DNA from: Pseudomonadota bacterium
GTDB lineage: Bacteria; Pseudomonadota; Alphaproteobacteria; Sphingomonadales; Sphingomonadaceae
Length of the DNA stretch: 64,000 bases
Assembly: GCA_029550345.1 (NCBI GenBank)
Contig: JAKPHK010000114.1
Location: 1 to 64,000, forward strand
Reading direction: 5' to 3'
A model generated the notes under the pieces. The model searched no databases. It had not been told where the DNA came from and worked only from the letters and a program-made list of their open reading frames with translations. Positions 34,525 to 42,214 of the stretch are shown in pieces; the stretch's first letter is position 1, and each line of letters begins with the position of its first letter. Made by a program: the position numbers and the translations under genes.

Positions 34525-35598
34525 ATGCCGATTGCCAGGGCCAGCCATAACCGCGCCGCGGACGCCGGGGATCCGGCGCTCGACGGTGCCTGGCGTTGGC
34601 TTGAGGGCGCCGCCGTACTGCCCACGCAAACCCGATCGTTTCACAATGCTCTGGCCGCGACCTTTCTGGTCGGAACGCCGGTGGCGATGTTCATGGCCCG
34701 GCAGGGCGAAACGGCCGAGGCGCTGCTGCCACTGGTCCATTCGCCCGGCCTGCTGGCCCGCTGGCGTCTGGCCGGAGCGCGTGAAGTCTATGAGCCGGGC
34801 GATGCGCTGCTCGCTTCGCCAGGCGCGGCAGACAGTCTGGCCCGGGAACTGGCGCAGCAAAGCCGACCAATCGTGCTGGATCGGATTCCGGCCGATTCGC
34901 CGCTGATCCCGGCGCTGCGTCAGGCGATGCGCGGGCGCGGCCTGTGCGTGGTGCGCCAGGCCGAGGCCTGCCCGACGATTGCGCTCGATGCCACATGGAG
35001 CGACCCTGCCACGCGGTTCAATGCCGGACGCCGGTCAGACTTCCGCCGGGCCTTGCGCAAGGCGGAGGAGTGCGGGGCCGTCTCGTTCGAGGTGTCCTGC
35101 CCCGCGCTGTCTGATTTCGACGAGCGTTTCGACGAAGCGATCGCGGTTGAAATCAGCAGCTGGAAACGCGCAGCCGGGACCGCGATTGCCAGCGATCCGG
35201 CCAAGGAGGCGTTTTTCCGCACCTATCTGCGCAGTGAATGCGAGAGCGGGGCGCTGCGGATCGCCTTCATGCGGATCGATGGCCGGCCCGTGGCGATGCA
35301 ACTGGGTGTGGTGCTGGGCGGGCGATTTTGGCTCTACAAGATTGGTTATGACGAGGCATACCGCAAATGTTCGCCGGGCACCTTGCTGATGCTCCACTGC
35401 ATTGGCGAAGCAGCGCGGACCGGGCTTAACGCCTTTGAACTGCTGGGCAATGCCGAACCCTGGATTGCCGAACTGTGGACCGAAACGGCGATGCCGTGCC
35501 TATCGCTCAGGACCTATCCGGTTTCACTGGCGGGCGCGGCTGCACTGGCAACCGATGGTCTGGCCTGGCTGCGGCAACGCCTGAAGGGGCGGGGATGA
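34525..35598 (+). CDS. GNAT acyltransferase of the CelD/BcsL-like type
   Basis: This 357-residue protein has a C-terminal GNAT domain of the FemAB/CelD group: RRSDFRRALRKAEECG, FRTYLRSECESGALRIAFM, LYKIGYDEAYRKCSPGTLL and ELLGNAEPWIAELW. Such enzymes are linked to polysaccharide or cell-wall acylation. A 6-bp stem GCCCCC-AAA-GGGGGC lies at 34504-34518 just before the start. The stop overlaps the PRODH-like gene (ATGA). Confidence 0.8.
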   Translation: MPIARASHNRAADAGDPALDGAWRWLEGAAVLPTQTRSFHNALAATFLVGTPVAMFMARQGETAEALLPLVHSPGLLARWRLAGAREVYEPGDALLASPGAADSLARELAQQSRPIVLDRIPADSPLIPALRQAMRGRGLCVVRQAEACPTIALDATWSDPATRFNAGRRSDFRRALRKAEECGAVSFEVSCPALSDFDERFDEAIAVEISSWKRAAGTAIASDPAKEAFFRTYLRSECESGALRIAFMRIDGRPVAMQLGVVLGGRFWLYKIGYDEAYRKCSPGTLLMLHCIGEAARTGLNAFELLGNAEPWIAELWTETAMPCLSLRTYPVSLAGAAALATDGLAWLRQRLKGRG

Positions 35599-36413
35599 GC
35601 TCGCATGCCTGGGCACGGCTGCGCGATCTGCGTTATGCCTTGCCGGGCAAGGTCGGCGGCTGGCTGCCCGAACCCGATCCGGCCCGACTGGCACGGACCA
35701 TCCGCGAACAGGGGCTGGCCCTGACTTTCGGCTATTTCGCTGCTGACGCGGCACCGTCCCGGGCCATCGTCGCGGCCTATTGCGGGCTGGCCGATTCACT
35801 GCGCGCCAGCGGGGCCGATGGCTATCTTTCGGTCAAGGCGCCCCAGATCGGGTTCGATGCCGATGCGGTCGGCCGGATCGCGGCAAATGGCGTGGAGCTG
35901 CTGTTCGATGCCCACGGGCCCGATCAGGCCGATCGCACTCTGGCCCTGGCCCTGCGGTTCACGGCAGGTTGCGCGCTTCCGGCGCGCTGGCGGCGCAGTC
36001 TTGGCGATGCCAGAGGGCTGCGCGATACCGCAATCCGGATCAGGCTGGTCAAGGGGGAATGGGCCGATCCGCAGCCCGAAGCGGGCGATCTGAATGCCGC
36101 CTATCTCGAACTTGCCGCGGAGCTGGCCGGGCGCAGCGCACCAGTGGCGGTGGCGACGCACGATCCGGTCCTTGCGCAGCGCGCGCTGGGTCTGCTCAAG
36201 GCGGCGGGCACCCCTTGCGAGCTGGAGCAATTGCGCGGACTACCCCGCCGCCGAACCATGGGCGTGGCCCGTGAACAGCAGGTTCCGGTGCGCATCTACC
36301 TGCCGCAGGGGCCGGGCTGGTGGCCCTATGCGATCAACCAGGCGCTGGCCCGGCCCTATCTGCCCGGCTGGTGGTTGAACGACCTTACCGGTCGCGTGCC
36401 GGCAGCCGCTTGA
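35595..36413 (+). CDS. Proline dehydrogenase-like TIM-barrel protein
   Basis: This 272-residue protein resembles the catalytic barrel of PRODH. Barrel segments IRIRLVKGEWADP, VAVATHDPVLAQ and CELEQLRGLPRR match the usual K-G, HD/HN and Q-L-x-G positions. VRIYLPQGPGWWPYAINQ corresponds to the R-x-Y-x-P-x-G region. The RRxxEN substrate motif of true PRODH is missing: the chain ends ARPYLPGWWLNDLTGR. It may act on another amine or imino acid. It is tightly coupled to the GNAT gene. Confidence 0.72.
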   Translation: MSSHAWARLRDLRYALPGKVGGWLPEPDPARLARTIREQGLALTFGYFAADAAPSRAIVAAYCGLADSLRASGADGYLSVKAPQIGFDADAVGRIAANGVELLFDAHGPDQADRTLALALRFTAGCALPARWRRSLGDARGLRDTAIRIRLVKGEWADPQPEAGDLNAAYLELAAELAGRSAPVAVATHDPVLAQRALGLLKAAGTPCELEQLRGLPRRRTMGVAREQQVPVRIYLPQGPGWWPYAINQALARPYLPGWWLNDLTGRVPAAA

Positions 36414-36885
36414 TCGAACCCGAAAAGGCCAGAACCGGGCGATCGTTGTCCGCAACGTCGTAGATGATCCCCCGCACGAAGACCATCGAGATACCGGCCC
36501 GCACCACCTCGCCGCGGGCAACCAGCAGCTTGCCCGGCACCGCCGCATTGACGAATTCGCAGTTGCAGGTGACGGTGACGCCATGGACCTGGTTGTTCAT
36601 GCCGCCCGCGATCATGAACAGCGAATAGTCGGCAAAGGTCATCAGCGATCCGCCGTGGATGTTCCCCCCGGCGTTGCAGTTCTTTTCATCGGGCAGGAAC
36701 CCGCAGATCATCTTCTTGCGCTCGGGCCGGCAATAGAACGGCCCGGTATGATCCTCGAACGCATCGGACGGCTCGTAGTGATACCAGCCGGCCCATTGCC
36801 CTTCGGTGACCTTTTTCAACCCGGCACGGGTCGGTTCGTCCTCAAGCCCTTCGGGCAGCATCTTGTCATGCGGTTCTTCGGACAT
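36385..36885 (-). CDS. PaaI-type hotdog thioesterase
   Basis: This 166-residue protein has the hotdog core GGNIHGGSLMTFADYSLFMIA (core GGNIHGGSLMTFAD) and VTCNCEFVNAAVPGKLLV, as in PaaI acyl-CoA thioesterases. It hydrolyses an acyl- or aryl-CoA of unknown chain. The start ATG 36885 (MSEEPHDKM) is preferred to one at 36918. Its 3' end overlaps the convergent PRODH-like gene by 29 bases. Confidence 0.87.
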   Translation of the reverse strand: MSEEPHDKMLPEGLEDEPTRAGLKKVTEGQWAGWYHYEPSDAFEDHTGPFYCRPERKKMICGFLPDEKNCNAGGNIHGGSLMTFADYSLFMIAGGMNNQVHGVTVTCNCEFVNAAVPGKLLVARGEVVRAGISMVFVRGIIYDVADNDRPVLAFSGSIKRLPARDR

Positions 36886-36947
36886 TGCTTGAGGCTCCCC
36901 GTGCAGTCCCCTGGGCATCAGCAGAATGCCGGCCCAGGGGCAAGCCC

Positions 36948-38240
36948 CTAAACCGCGTTGAGAGCCTGTTCGAAATCGGCGATCAGATCGTCGGCATCCT
37001 CGATCCCGATGCTGACCCGCACCAGATTGTCGGTGATGCCAAGCTGCGCTTTGCGCTCATCCGGTACCGAAAGGTGGGTCATCGCCGCGGGCAGGCTGGC
37101 CAGCGTTTCGGTGCCGCCCAAACTGACCGCCAGCTTGGCGATCTTGAGCGCATCGAGAAACCGGAAGGCCTCTGCCTCACCGCCCTTGAGGTAGAGCGAG
37201 AACGTGCTGCCCGCCCCGGTGCAGTGACGATCGAAGATGTCCTGCTGGCGCGGATCGGAAATCATCCCGAGATAGCCGAGTCCTTCAACCTTGGGGTGAT
37301 CCTTCAGCCAGGCACAGACCTTGGCGGCGTTTTCTCCGGCGCGGCTCATCCTCAGCTCGACCGTTTCCAGGCTGCGCATCAGCATCCAGGCGGTGTTCGG
37401 ATCGGCGATCCCGCCCATGGTGTTGCGCAGCATCCGCACCGGGGTCATCCACTTTTTCGCACCGGCGACCGATCCGGCGACCAGATCCGAATGGCCGCCG
37501 ACGTATTTGGTCAAGGAATAGACCACGATATCCGCGCCGTGATCGAGCGGGCGGCTCCACAAGGGGCCAAGGAAAGTGTTGTCGATCGCGATCGGGCAAT
37601 CCGCACCCAGCGCCGCATCGCGGGCATCGCGGACGGCCTCCACATCAACCAGCGCATTGGTCGGGTTGGCGGGGCTTTCCAGATAGATCAGCGCCACCTT
37701 GCCGCCTTGCGCAGCGGCCTGCGCCTTGGCCGTTTCCAGCACGGCGTCCAGCTCTTCGCGGGTCGCGCCGGCCGGGAAATCGACATAGGTCACGCCGAAC
37801 CGGCTCAGCGTCTTGGCCACAAAACCTTCGCTGGCGGCATAGAGCGGGCCGGAATGAACGATCACATCCCCGGCCGAGGCCAGCGCCAGGAACAGCACGC
37901 AGATCGCGGTCATCCCGCTGGAAAAGCACAGCGCCTCTTCCGCGCCATCCCAGATCGCCAGCCGTCCTTCCAGGATTTGCTGGTTGGGGCCGTTGAAGCG
38001 CGAATAGACCAAACCATCGGTGCCGCCCGGGACCTTGCCGGTGATCCCTTCGAAGAACCGCTTGCCGTCGGCCGCGCTCGGGAAGGCAAAAGTGCTGGTC
38101 AGAAAGATCGGCGCCTTGAGGCTGCCTTCGGACAGCATCGGATCATAACCATGCCCCATCATTAGTGTGGCAGGTGACAGCTCACGGTTGCCGATGTGGG
38201 TGATGCTGGCCTTGGGCTTGCGTGCGGGTGTATCTGCCAT
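36948..38240 (-). CDS. Cystathionine gamma-synthase family PLP enzyme
   Basis: This 430-residue fold-type I PLP enzyme has the cofactor Lys in YSLTKYVGGHSD and the PLP-stacking region SSGMTAICVLFL. DNTFLGPLWSRPLDHGAD and SRAGEN are also present. It is in the group annotated cystathionine gamma-synthase or methionine gamma-lyase; the N-terminal extension (residues 1-40) and GGTETLASLPAAMTHLS fit a gamma-synthase/lyase, but substrate cannot be settled. ATG 38240 has AGGAAG 8 bases upstream. A strongly folded leader precedes it. Confidence 0.88.
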   Translation of the reverse strand: MADTPARKPKASITHIGNRELSPATLMMGHGYDPMLSEGSLKAPIFLTSTFAFPSAADGKRFFEGITGKVPGGTDGLVYSRFNGPNQQILEGRLAIWDGAEEALCFSSGMTAICVLFLALASAGDVIVHSGPLYAASEGFVAKTLSRFGVTYVDFPAGATREELDAVLETAKAQAAAQGGKVALIYLESPANPTNALVDVEAVRDARDAALGADCPIAIDNTFLGPLWSRPLDHGADIVVYSLTKYVGGHSDLVAGSVAGAKKWMTPVRMLRNTMGGIADPNTAWMLMRSLETVELRMSRAGENAAKVCAWLKDHPKVEGLGYLGMISDPRQQDIFDRHCTGAGSTFSLYLKGGEAEAFRFLDALKIAKLAVSLGGTETLASLPAAMTHLSVPDERKAQLGITDNLVRVSIGIEDADDLIADFEQALNAV

Positions 38241-38254
38241 TTCGGGCACCTTCC

Positions 38255-38360
38255 TGATTGGTCGCCCCCAGGAAGGCGGGGGCCGGAAGGCCGGAAAGGC
38301 GCTGGCGCACCTAACCTCCGCAGGTGCGCATCTCCGTCCCGGCCTTTGATCGATGCCGGG
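38255..38360 (-). promoter_or_regulatory. Highly structured 5' leader of the CGS-family gene
   Basis: Read on the minus strand, the leader can form four hairpins in about 110 bases. These are TCCCGGC/GCCGGGA with an 11-base loop; GCGCACCT/AGGTGCGC with a 9-base loop (38305-38329); GGCC-TTCC-GGCC; and CCCCC/GGGGG with an 8-base loop ending just before the ribosome binding site. The last could mask initiation. This does not match the SAM-II or SAM/SAH riboswitch patterns I know. The first hairpin may instead belong to the upstream gene's 3' end. Confidence 0.35.
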
Positions 38361-38406
38361 ATAGCCAGTGGCGCAGGTGATTTCAACCGTAACCGGATGG
38401 ACCAGG

Positions 38407-39810
38407 TCAGATCACCGCCGCAACCGCCCAGACCACTCCGACGATCAGGAAAACGCCGGCCAGATCGAGCAGCAAACCGGCCCGTATCATCCGCCCCATG
38501 GTGAGATGTCCGGTGCCCCAGGCAATTGCGTTGGGTCCGGTCCCCGCTGGCAGCATGAAGCCCCAGGTCGATGCGATCGCTGCGGGCAGGGCCAGCAGCA
38601 CCGGATCGGCCCCCAGCGCGGCAACCAGCGCGGCGACGACGGGCATGATCCCGCTGGCGGTGGCGATGTTGCTGGCGAATTCGGTGACGACGATCACAAA
38701 GGCGACCAGGATCAGCGCCACCAGCGGCAAAGGCACCGCGGAAAGCGGCAGCAGCATCTTGCCGAGCCAGGCGGCCAGACCGCTTTCGGTCATACCCATC
38801 GCCATCGCCAGGCCGCCGCCGAACATCAGCACCACGTCCCACGGGGCGCGGTTGGCTTCGGGCCAGGTCAGCATCGGCCGCCCGGTGCCATCGGGCAGCA
38901 CGAACAGGACCAGGCCGACCAGCGCGGCGATCGTCCCGTCTTCCAGCCCGCCCTTGGGAAACAGCGGCTCAAGCCAGGGCTGGGCCATCCAGGCCGCCAT
39001 GGCGAAAATGACCACCGGGATCAGGCGGCGTTCCTGCACGGTCCAGCGATCGGCATGGGCAATCGCGGCGCGGGCGGCTTTCGGATCGAAGCTGTCCTCG
39101 CCCAGATGCTGGACCCGGGTAATGATCCAGGCGGCCAGCGGCACGCCCAGCAGCACGATCGGAACGCCGAACATCGACCATTCGAGGAAGCTGATCTTGA
39201 CCCCCAGGGTCTTGTCGAGCAGCCCGGCGGCGATCGCGTTGGTGGGGGTGCCGATCATCGTTCCCAGCCCGCCGATCGAGGCGGCAAAGGCGATGCCCAT
39301 CGGCAAGGCCCCGGCAATTCCGCTTGTCTCGCCCGGTTTGACCCCGCCCGCCGCCAGCATGGCAAGGGCCATCGGCATCATGATCAGCGCGGTCGATGTG
39401 TTGGAGATCATCCCTGAAAGGATCGCGGTGGCCAGCATCACGCCAAGCAACAGGCCCCAGGACGAAGCCCCCGCCAGCTGCATGATGAACAGCGCCAGCC
39501 GCCGGTGCAGTCCGGTTCGCTCGATCGCCAGCGCCAGAAAGGCCCCTCCGACGAACAGGAACATGATTGGCGAGTAATAGGCCGCCGCGGTCTTCTTGGC
39601 ATCTGCCACCCCGGTCAGCGGCAGGACCAGGAACGGCAGCAAGGCGGTGGCCGAAAGCGGCAGTGCCTCGGTCATCCACCAGGCCGCCATGACCCAGACA
39701 AGCCCGGCGGCGGGCCAGGCTGCCGGGGGCATTCCCGAGGGGGGCGGCAGCACAAGCGTGACGGCCAGCCCGAGCAGACCCATCCAAAGGCCGATGCTCT
39801 TGGCGGTCAT
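38407..39810 (-). CDS. SLC13/DASS family anion transporter
   Basis: This 467-residue membrane protein has about 11-12 hydrophobic segments and two SNT-type motifs of the dicarboxylate/Na+ symporter family: MISNTSTALIMMPMA and EFASNIATASGIMP, plus IGTPTNAIAAG. It probably imports a di- or tricarboxylate or sulfate with sodium. It lies directly downstream of infC, where rpmI-rplT are often found in other bacteria. Confidence 0.9.
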   Translation of the reverse strand: MTAKSIGLWMGLLGLAVTLVLPPPSGMPPAAWPAAGLVWVMAAWWMTEALPLSATALLPFLVLPLTGVADAKKTAAAYYSPIMFLFVGGAFLALAIERTGLHRRLALFIMQLAGASSWGLLLGVMLATAILSGMISNTSTALIMMPMALAMLAAGGVKPGETSGIAGALPMGIAFAASIGGLGTMIGTPTNAIAAGLLDKTLGVKISFLEWSMFGVPIVLLGVPLAAWIITRVQHLGEDSFDPKAARAAIAHADRWTVQERRLIPVVIFAMAAWMAQPWLEPLFPKGGLEDGTIAALVGLVLFVLPDGTGRPMLTWPEANRAPWDVVLMFGGGLAMAMGMTESGLAAWLGKMLLPLSAVPLPLVALILVAFVIVVTEFASNIATASGIMPVVAALVAALGADPVLLALPAAIASTWGFMLPAGTGPNAIAWGTGHLTMGRMIRAGLLLDLAGVFLIVGVVWAVAAVI

Positions 39811-39837
39811 GCCGTTACCCCCCAGGTCGTGCCGCGA

Positions 39838-40380
39838 TTACTTGGGTGAGATCACCATCAGCATCTGGCGGCCTTCCATCCGAGGATAGGCCTCGATCTT
39901 CGCAATTTCGGCGGTGTCTTCCTGCACCCGCTTGAGCAGGTTCATGCCCAGCTGCTGGTGCGAAAGTTCGCGCCCGCGGAAACGCAGGGTCACCTTGACC
40001 TTGTCACCCTCACCGATGAACTTGTGGATCGCGCGCATCTTCACGTCATAGTCGTGATCGTCGATGTTCGGACGCATCTTGATCTCCTTGATCTCCTGCG
40101 TCTTCTGGGTCTTGCGCGCGGCATTCGCCTTTTTCTGGGCTTCGTAGCGGAATTTGCCGACATCGAGGAACTTGGCCACTGGCGGATCGGCGTTGGGAGA
40201 AATCTCAACCAGATCCAGACCGACGTCGGCAGCCTGCTCGATCGCCTCACGGGTGTACATGACGCCCAGATTCTCACCGTTCTCGTCGATGACGCGGACC
40301 TTGTCCGAGGTGATCATGTTATTGTAGCGCGGCCCGCTCTTTACGGGGGGCGTCATCATGCGCCGGGGTGGGGGTGCTAT
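39838..40380 (-). CDS. infC: Translation initiation factor IF-3, probable AUA start
   Basis: IF-3 has an N-domain ([20 protein letters not shown], 20 residues, then [20 protein letters not shown]), a linker rich in Lys/Arg, and a C-domain ([32 protein letters not shown]). It discriminates initiator tRNA and start codons. The first ATG (40357-40359) has no ribosome binding site. Seven codons upstream, ATA (40378-40380) follows GGAGAG with 6-base spacing and yields the APPPRRMM type N-terminus seen in relatives. infC in E. coli starts at AUU for autoregulation, so a rare start here is expected. With AUA the protein has 180 residues. Confidence 0.9.
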   Translation of the reverse strand: MAPPPRRMMTPPVKSGPRYNNMITSDKVRVIDENGENLGVMYTREAIEQAADVGLDLVEISPNADPPVAKFLDVGKFRYEAQKKANAARKTQKTQEIKEIKMRPNIDDHDYDVKMRAIHKFIGEGDKVKVTLRFRGRELSHQQLGMNLLKRVQEDTAEIAKIEAYPRMEGRQMLMVISPK

Positions 40381-40461
40381 AGGAGACTCTCCATTGATGG
40401 TTCTACGTGCGCGCGTCCTTAACGGGATTCTGCGGTTTGGGGAAGAGGTTTGGGGTAGGGC

Positions 40462-41133
40462 CTAGGCCGCGGCCCGCCACAGTGGATATTGTACCAGCCT
40501 GCCCTGGACGCCCAGCAGCGCATCGACCGCTTTGGCCGGCTGCATCGCCGCGATAATCGCAGGGTCGGCGGCGTCCATTCCGCCGGTCAAGGCCCCAAAG
40601 GCCGGCAGGATCAGCTTGCGCTCGCTCACCACGGCGCAGGGGCGAACCAGGCGGCGGCCGCGCGCGGTGACTTTCAGGCGGGGATGAAAATGACCGGACA
40701 GTTCGGGCCGGAGTTCTCCCGCCAGCGCCTCATGCCGCAGCACGAGCCCGGCAACCTCCAGTTCATCCAGCGCGGTCCCGCCGGGAACCCGCCCGAGATC
40801 ATGGTTGCCGGAAACCCACACCCAGTCGAGGCTGCGGGTCAGCGCTTCCAACATTCCCAGCGCCTGCGGCTCAAGCCGCTCTGCCCCTTCGGCATCGTGG
40901 AAATTGTCTCCCAGGCAAAATACCCGCCGCGCGCCAGTCCGCCGCACCGCATCGGCCAGTCGGCCCAGTGTTTCGCGGCTGTCATAGGGCGGCAGCATCT
41001 GCCCGTGGCGGGCGAAGAAGCTGGCCTTTTCGAGATGCAGGTCCGCCACCAACAGTGCGGATTCGCGCGGCCAGTAAAGCGCATGGCCCGCCGCCAGCGC
41101 CATTTCCTCACCCGCGAACGAAAAGGGAACCAT
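40462..41133 (-). CDS. pdeM: Ligase-associated DNA damage endonuclease PdeM
   Basis: This 223-residue calcineurin-fold nuclease has metal motifs LLVADLHLEK, CLGDNFHDAE, VSGNHDLG and LSGHFHPRL. These are characteristic of PdeM, which normally works with an ATP-dependent DNA ligase, exonuclease and Lhr helicase. Those partners are not in this window. It is divergent from hemF. Confidence 0.88.
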   Translation of the reverse strand: MVPFSFAGEEMALAAGHALYWPRESALLVADLHLEKASFFARHGQMLPPYDSRETLGRLADAVRRTGARRVFCLGDNFHDAEGAERLEPQALGMLEALTRSLDWVWVSGNHDLGRVPGGTALDELEVAGLVLRHEALAGELRPELSGHFHPRLKVTARGRRLVRPCAVVSERKLILPAFGALTGGMDAADPAIIAAMQPAKAVDALLGVQGRLVQYPLWRAAA

Positions 41134-41177
41134 GGCTTTTCCTTGCCGGATCGGGATTCGCTTGGCAAGGGCTGTCC

Positions 41178-42035
41178 ATGACCGACTGGACCCAGCAAAC
41201 CGCCCGCGCCAAGACCTGGTTCGAAAGCCTGCGTGACCGGATCTGCGCTGAATTCGAAGCGATCGAGGCCGAGGCAGGCAGCCCGGCCCGGTTCGATTAC
41301 ACCACCTGGACCCGTGAAGAAGCCGGAAACGACAACCCCGGCGGCGGCACCCGCGGGGTGATGAAAGGGCAGGTGTTCGAAAAGGTCGGCGTCAATGTCT
41401 CGACCGTCCACGGCACTTTCGCGCCCGAATTCGCCAGGACGATCCACGGCGCGGGCGAGGATAACCCTGGCTTCACCGCCACTGGGATCAGCCTGGTCGC
41501 GCACATGGCCAACCCGCACGTGCCCGCCGTGCACATGAACACCCGGTTCTTGACCACCAGCAAGGCCTGGTTCGGCGGCGGCGGCGATCTCAACCCGCCG
41601 ATCCCTTATGAAGAGGACACGGCCGATTTCCACGCCGCCTTCAAGGCCGCCTGCGATGCGCACGATGCGGACTATTACCCGCGCTTCAAGGCCTGGGCCG
41701 ACGAATACTTCTTCATCCCGCACCGGGGCGTAGCGCGCGGGGTTGGCGGGATCTTCTACGATCATCTCGATTGCCCGGACGTGGCCGCCTTTGAGGCCAA
41801 CTTCGCCTTCACCCGCGATGTCGGGGAGGCGTTTCTTGACATCTTCCCCCAGCTGGTCCGCCGCCGGATGGGCATGGATTTCACCTCGGAAGACAAGCAG
41901 CGCCAGCTCGAATGGCGCGGGCGCTATGCCGAATTCAACCTGGTCTATGACCGCGGAACGCTGTTCGGGCTGAAAACCGGCGGCAACGTCGATGCGATCC
42001 TGATGAGCCTGCCGCCCGAAGCGGTCTGGAACTGA
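41178..42035 (+). CDS. hemF: Oxygen-dependent coproporphyrinogen III oxidase
   Basis: This 285-residue enzyme decarboxylates coproporphyrinogen III to protoporphyrinogen IX using O2, pointing to aerobic haem synthesis. Conserved blocks are VNVSTVHGTFAPEFA, VPAVHMNTRF, FGGGGDLNPPIPY and HRGVARGVGGIFYD. It is complete in length. ATG 41178 gives MTDWTQQTA. Confidence 0.96.
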   Translation: MTDWTQQTARAKTWFESLRDRICAEFEAIEAEAGSPARFDYTTWTREEAGNDNPGGGTRGVMKGQVFEKVGVNVSTVHGTFAPEFARTIHGAGEDNPGFTATGISLVAHMANPHVPAVHMNTRFLTTSKAWFGGGGDLNPPIPYEEDTADFHAAFKAACDAHDADYYPRFKAWADEYFFIPHRGVARGVGGIFYDHLDCPDVAAFEANFAFTRDVGEAFLDIFPQLVRRRMGMDFTSEDKQRQLEWRGRYAEFNLVYDRGTLFGLKTGGNVDAILMSLPPEAVWN

Positions 42036-42054
42036 TCCAGGCGGTTCGCGCCGT

Positions 42055-42134
42055 ATTATCCAAATATTTGGAATTGATCGGATAATCCCGGATCGGACGG
42101 GGTGGCGTCTGTCACATTCGCAGCCACCCCGTCC
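42055..42134. promoter_or_regulatory. Palindrome cluster between hemF and rsh
   Basis: CCAAATATTTGG (42060-42071) is a perfect 12-bp palindrome nested inside ATTATCC/GGATAAT (42055-42086). A 12-bp stem GGACGGGGTGGC/GCCACCCCGTCC with a 16-base loop follows at 42095-42134. The first could be an operator; the second may end hemF transcription, though no T tract follows. Confidence 0.4.
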
Positions 42135-42214
42135 ACCCCGCCTGTTGGAGCGGCAAGCACCTGCGCGCCTTTGCACTTGCCCTCCCCCCCCGGTTCCCGC
42201 CACATAGCGCCCAG

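Noticed and set aside
38255..38360. SAM-II or SAM/SAH riboswitch before the CGS-family gene
   Set aside because: The gene would suit it, but I could not place the conserved core or pseudoknot segments of either class.
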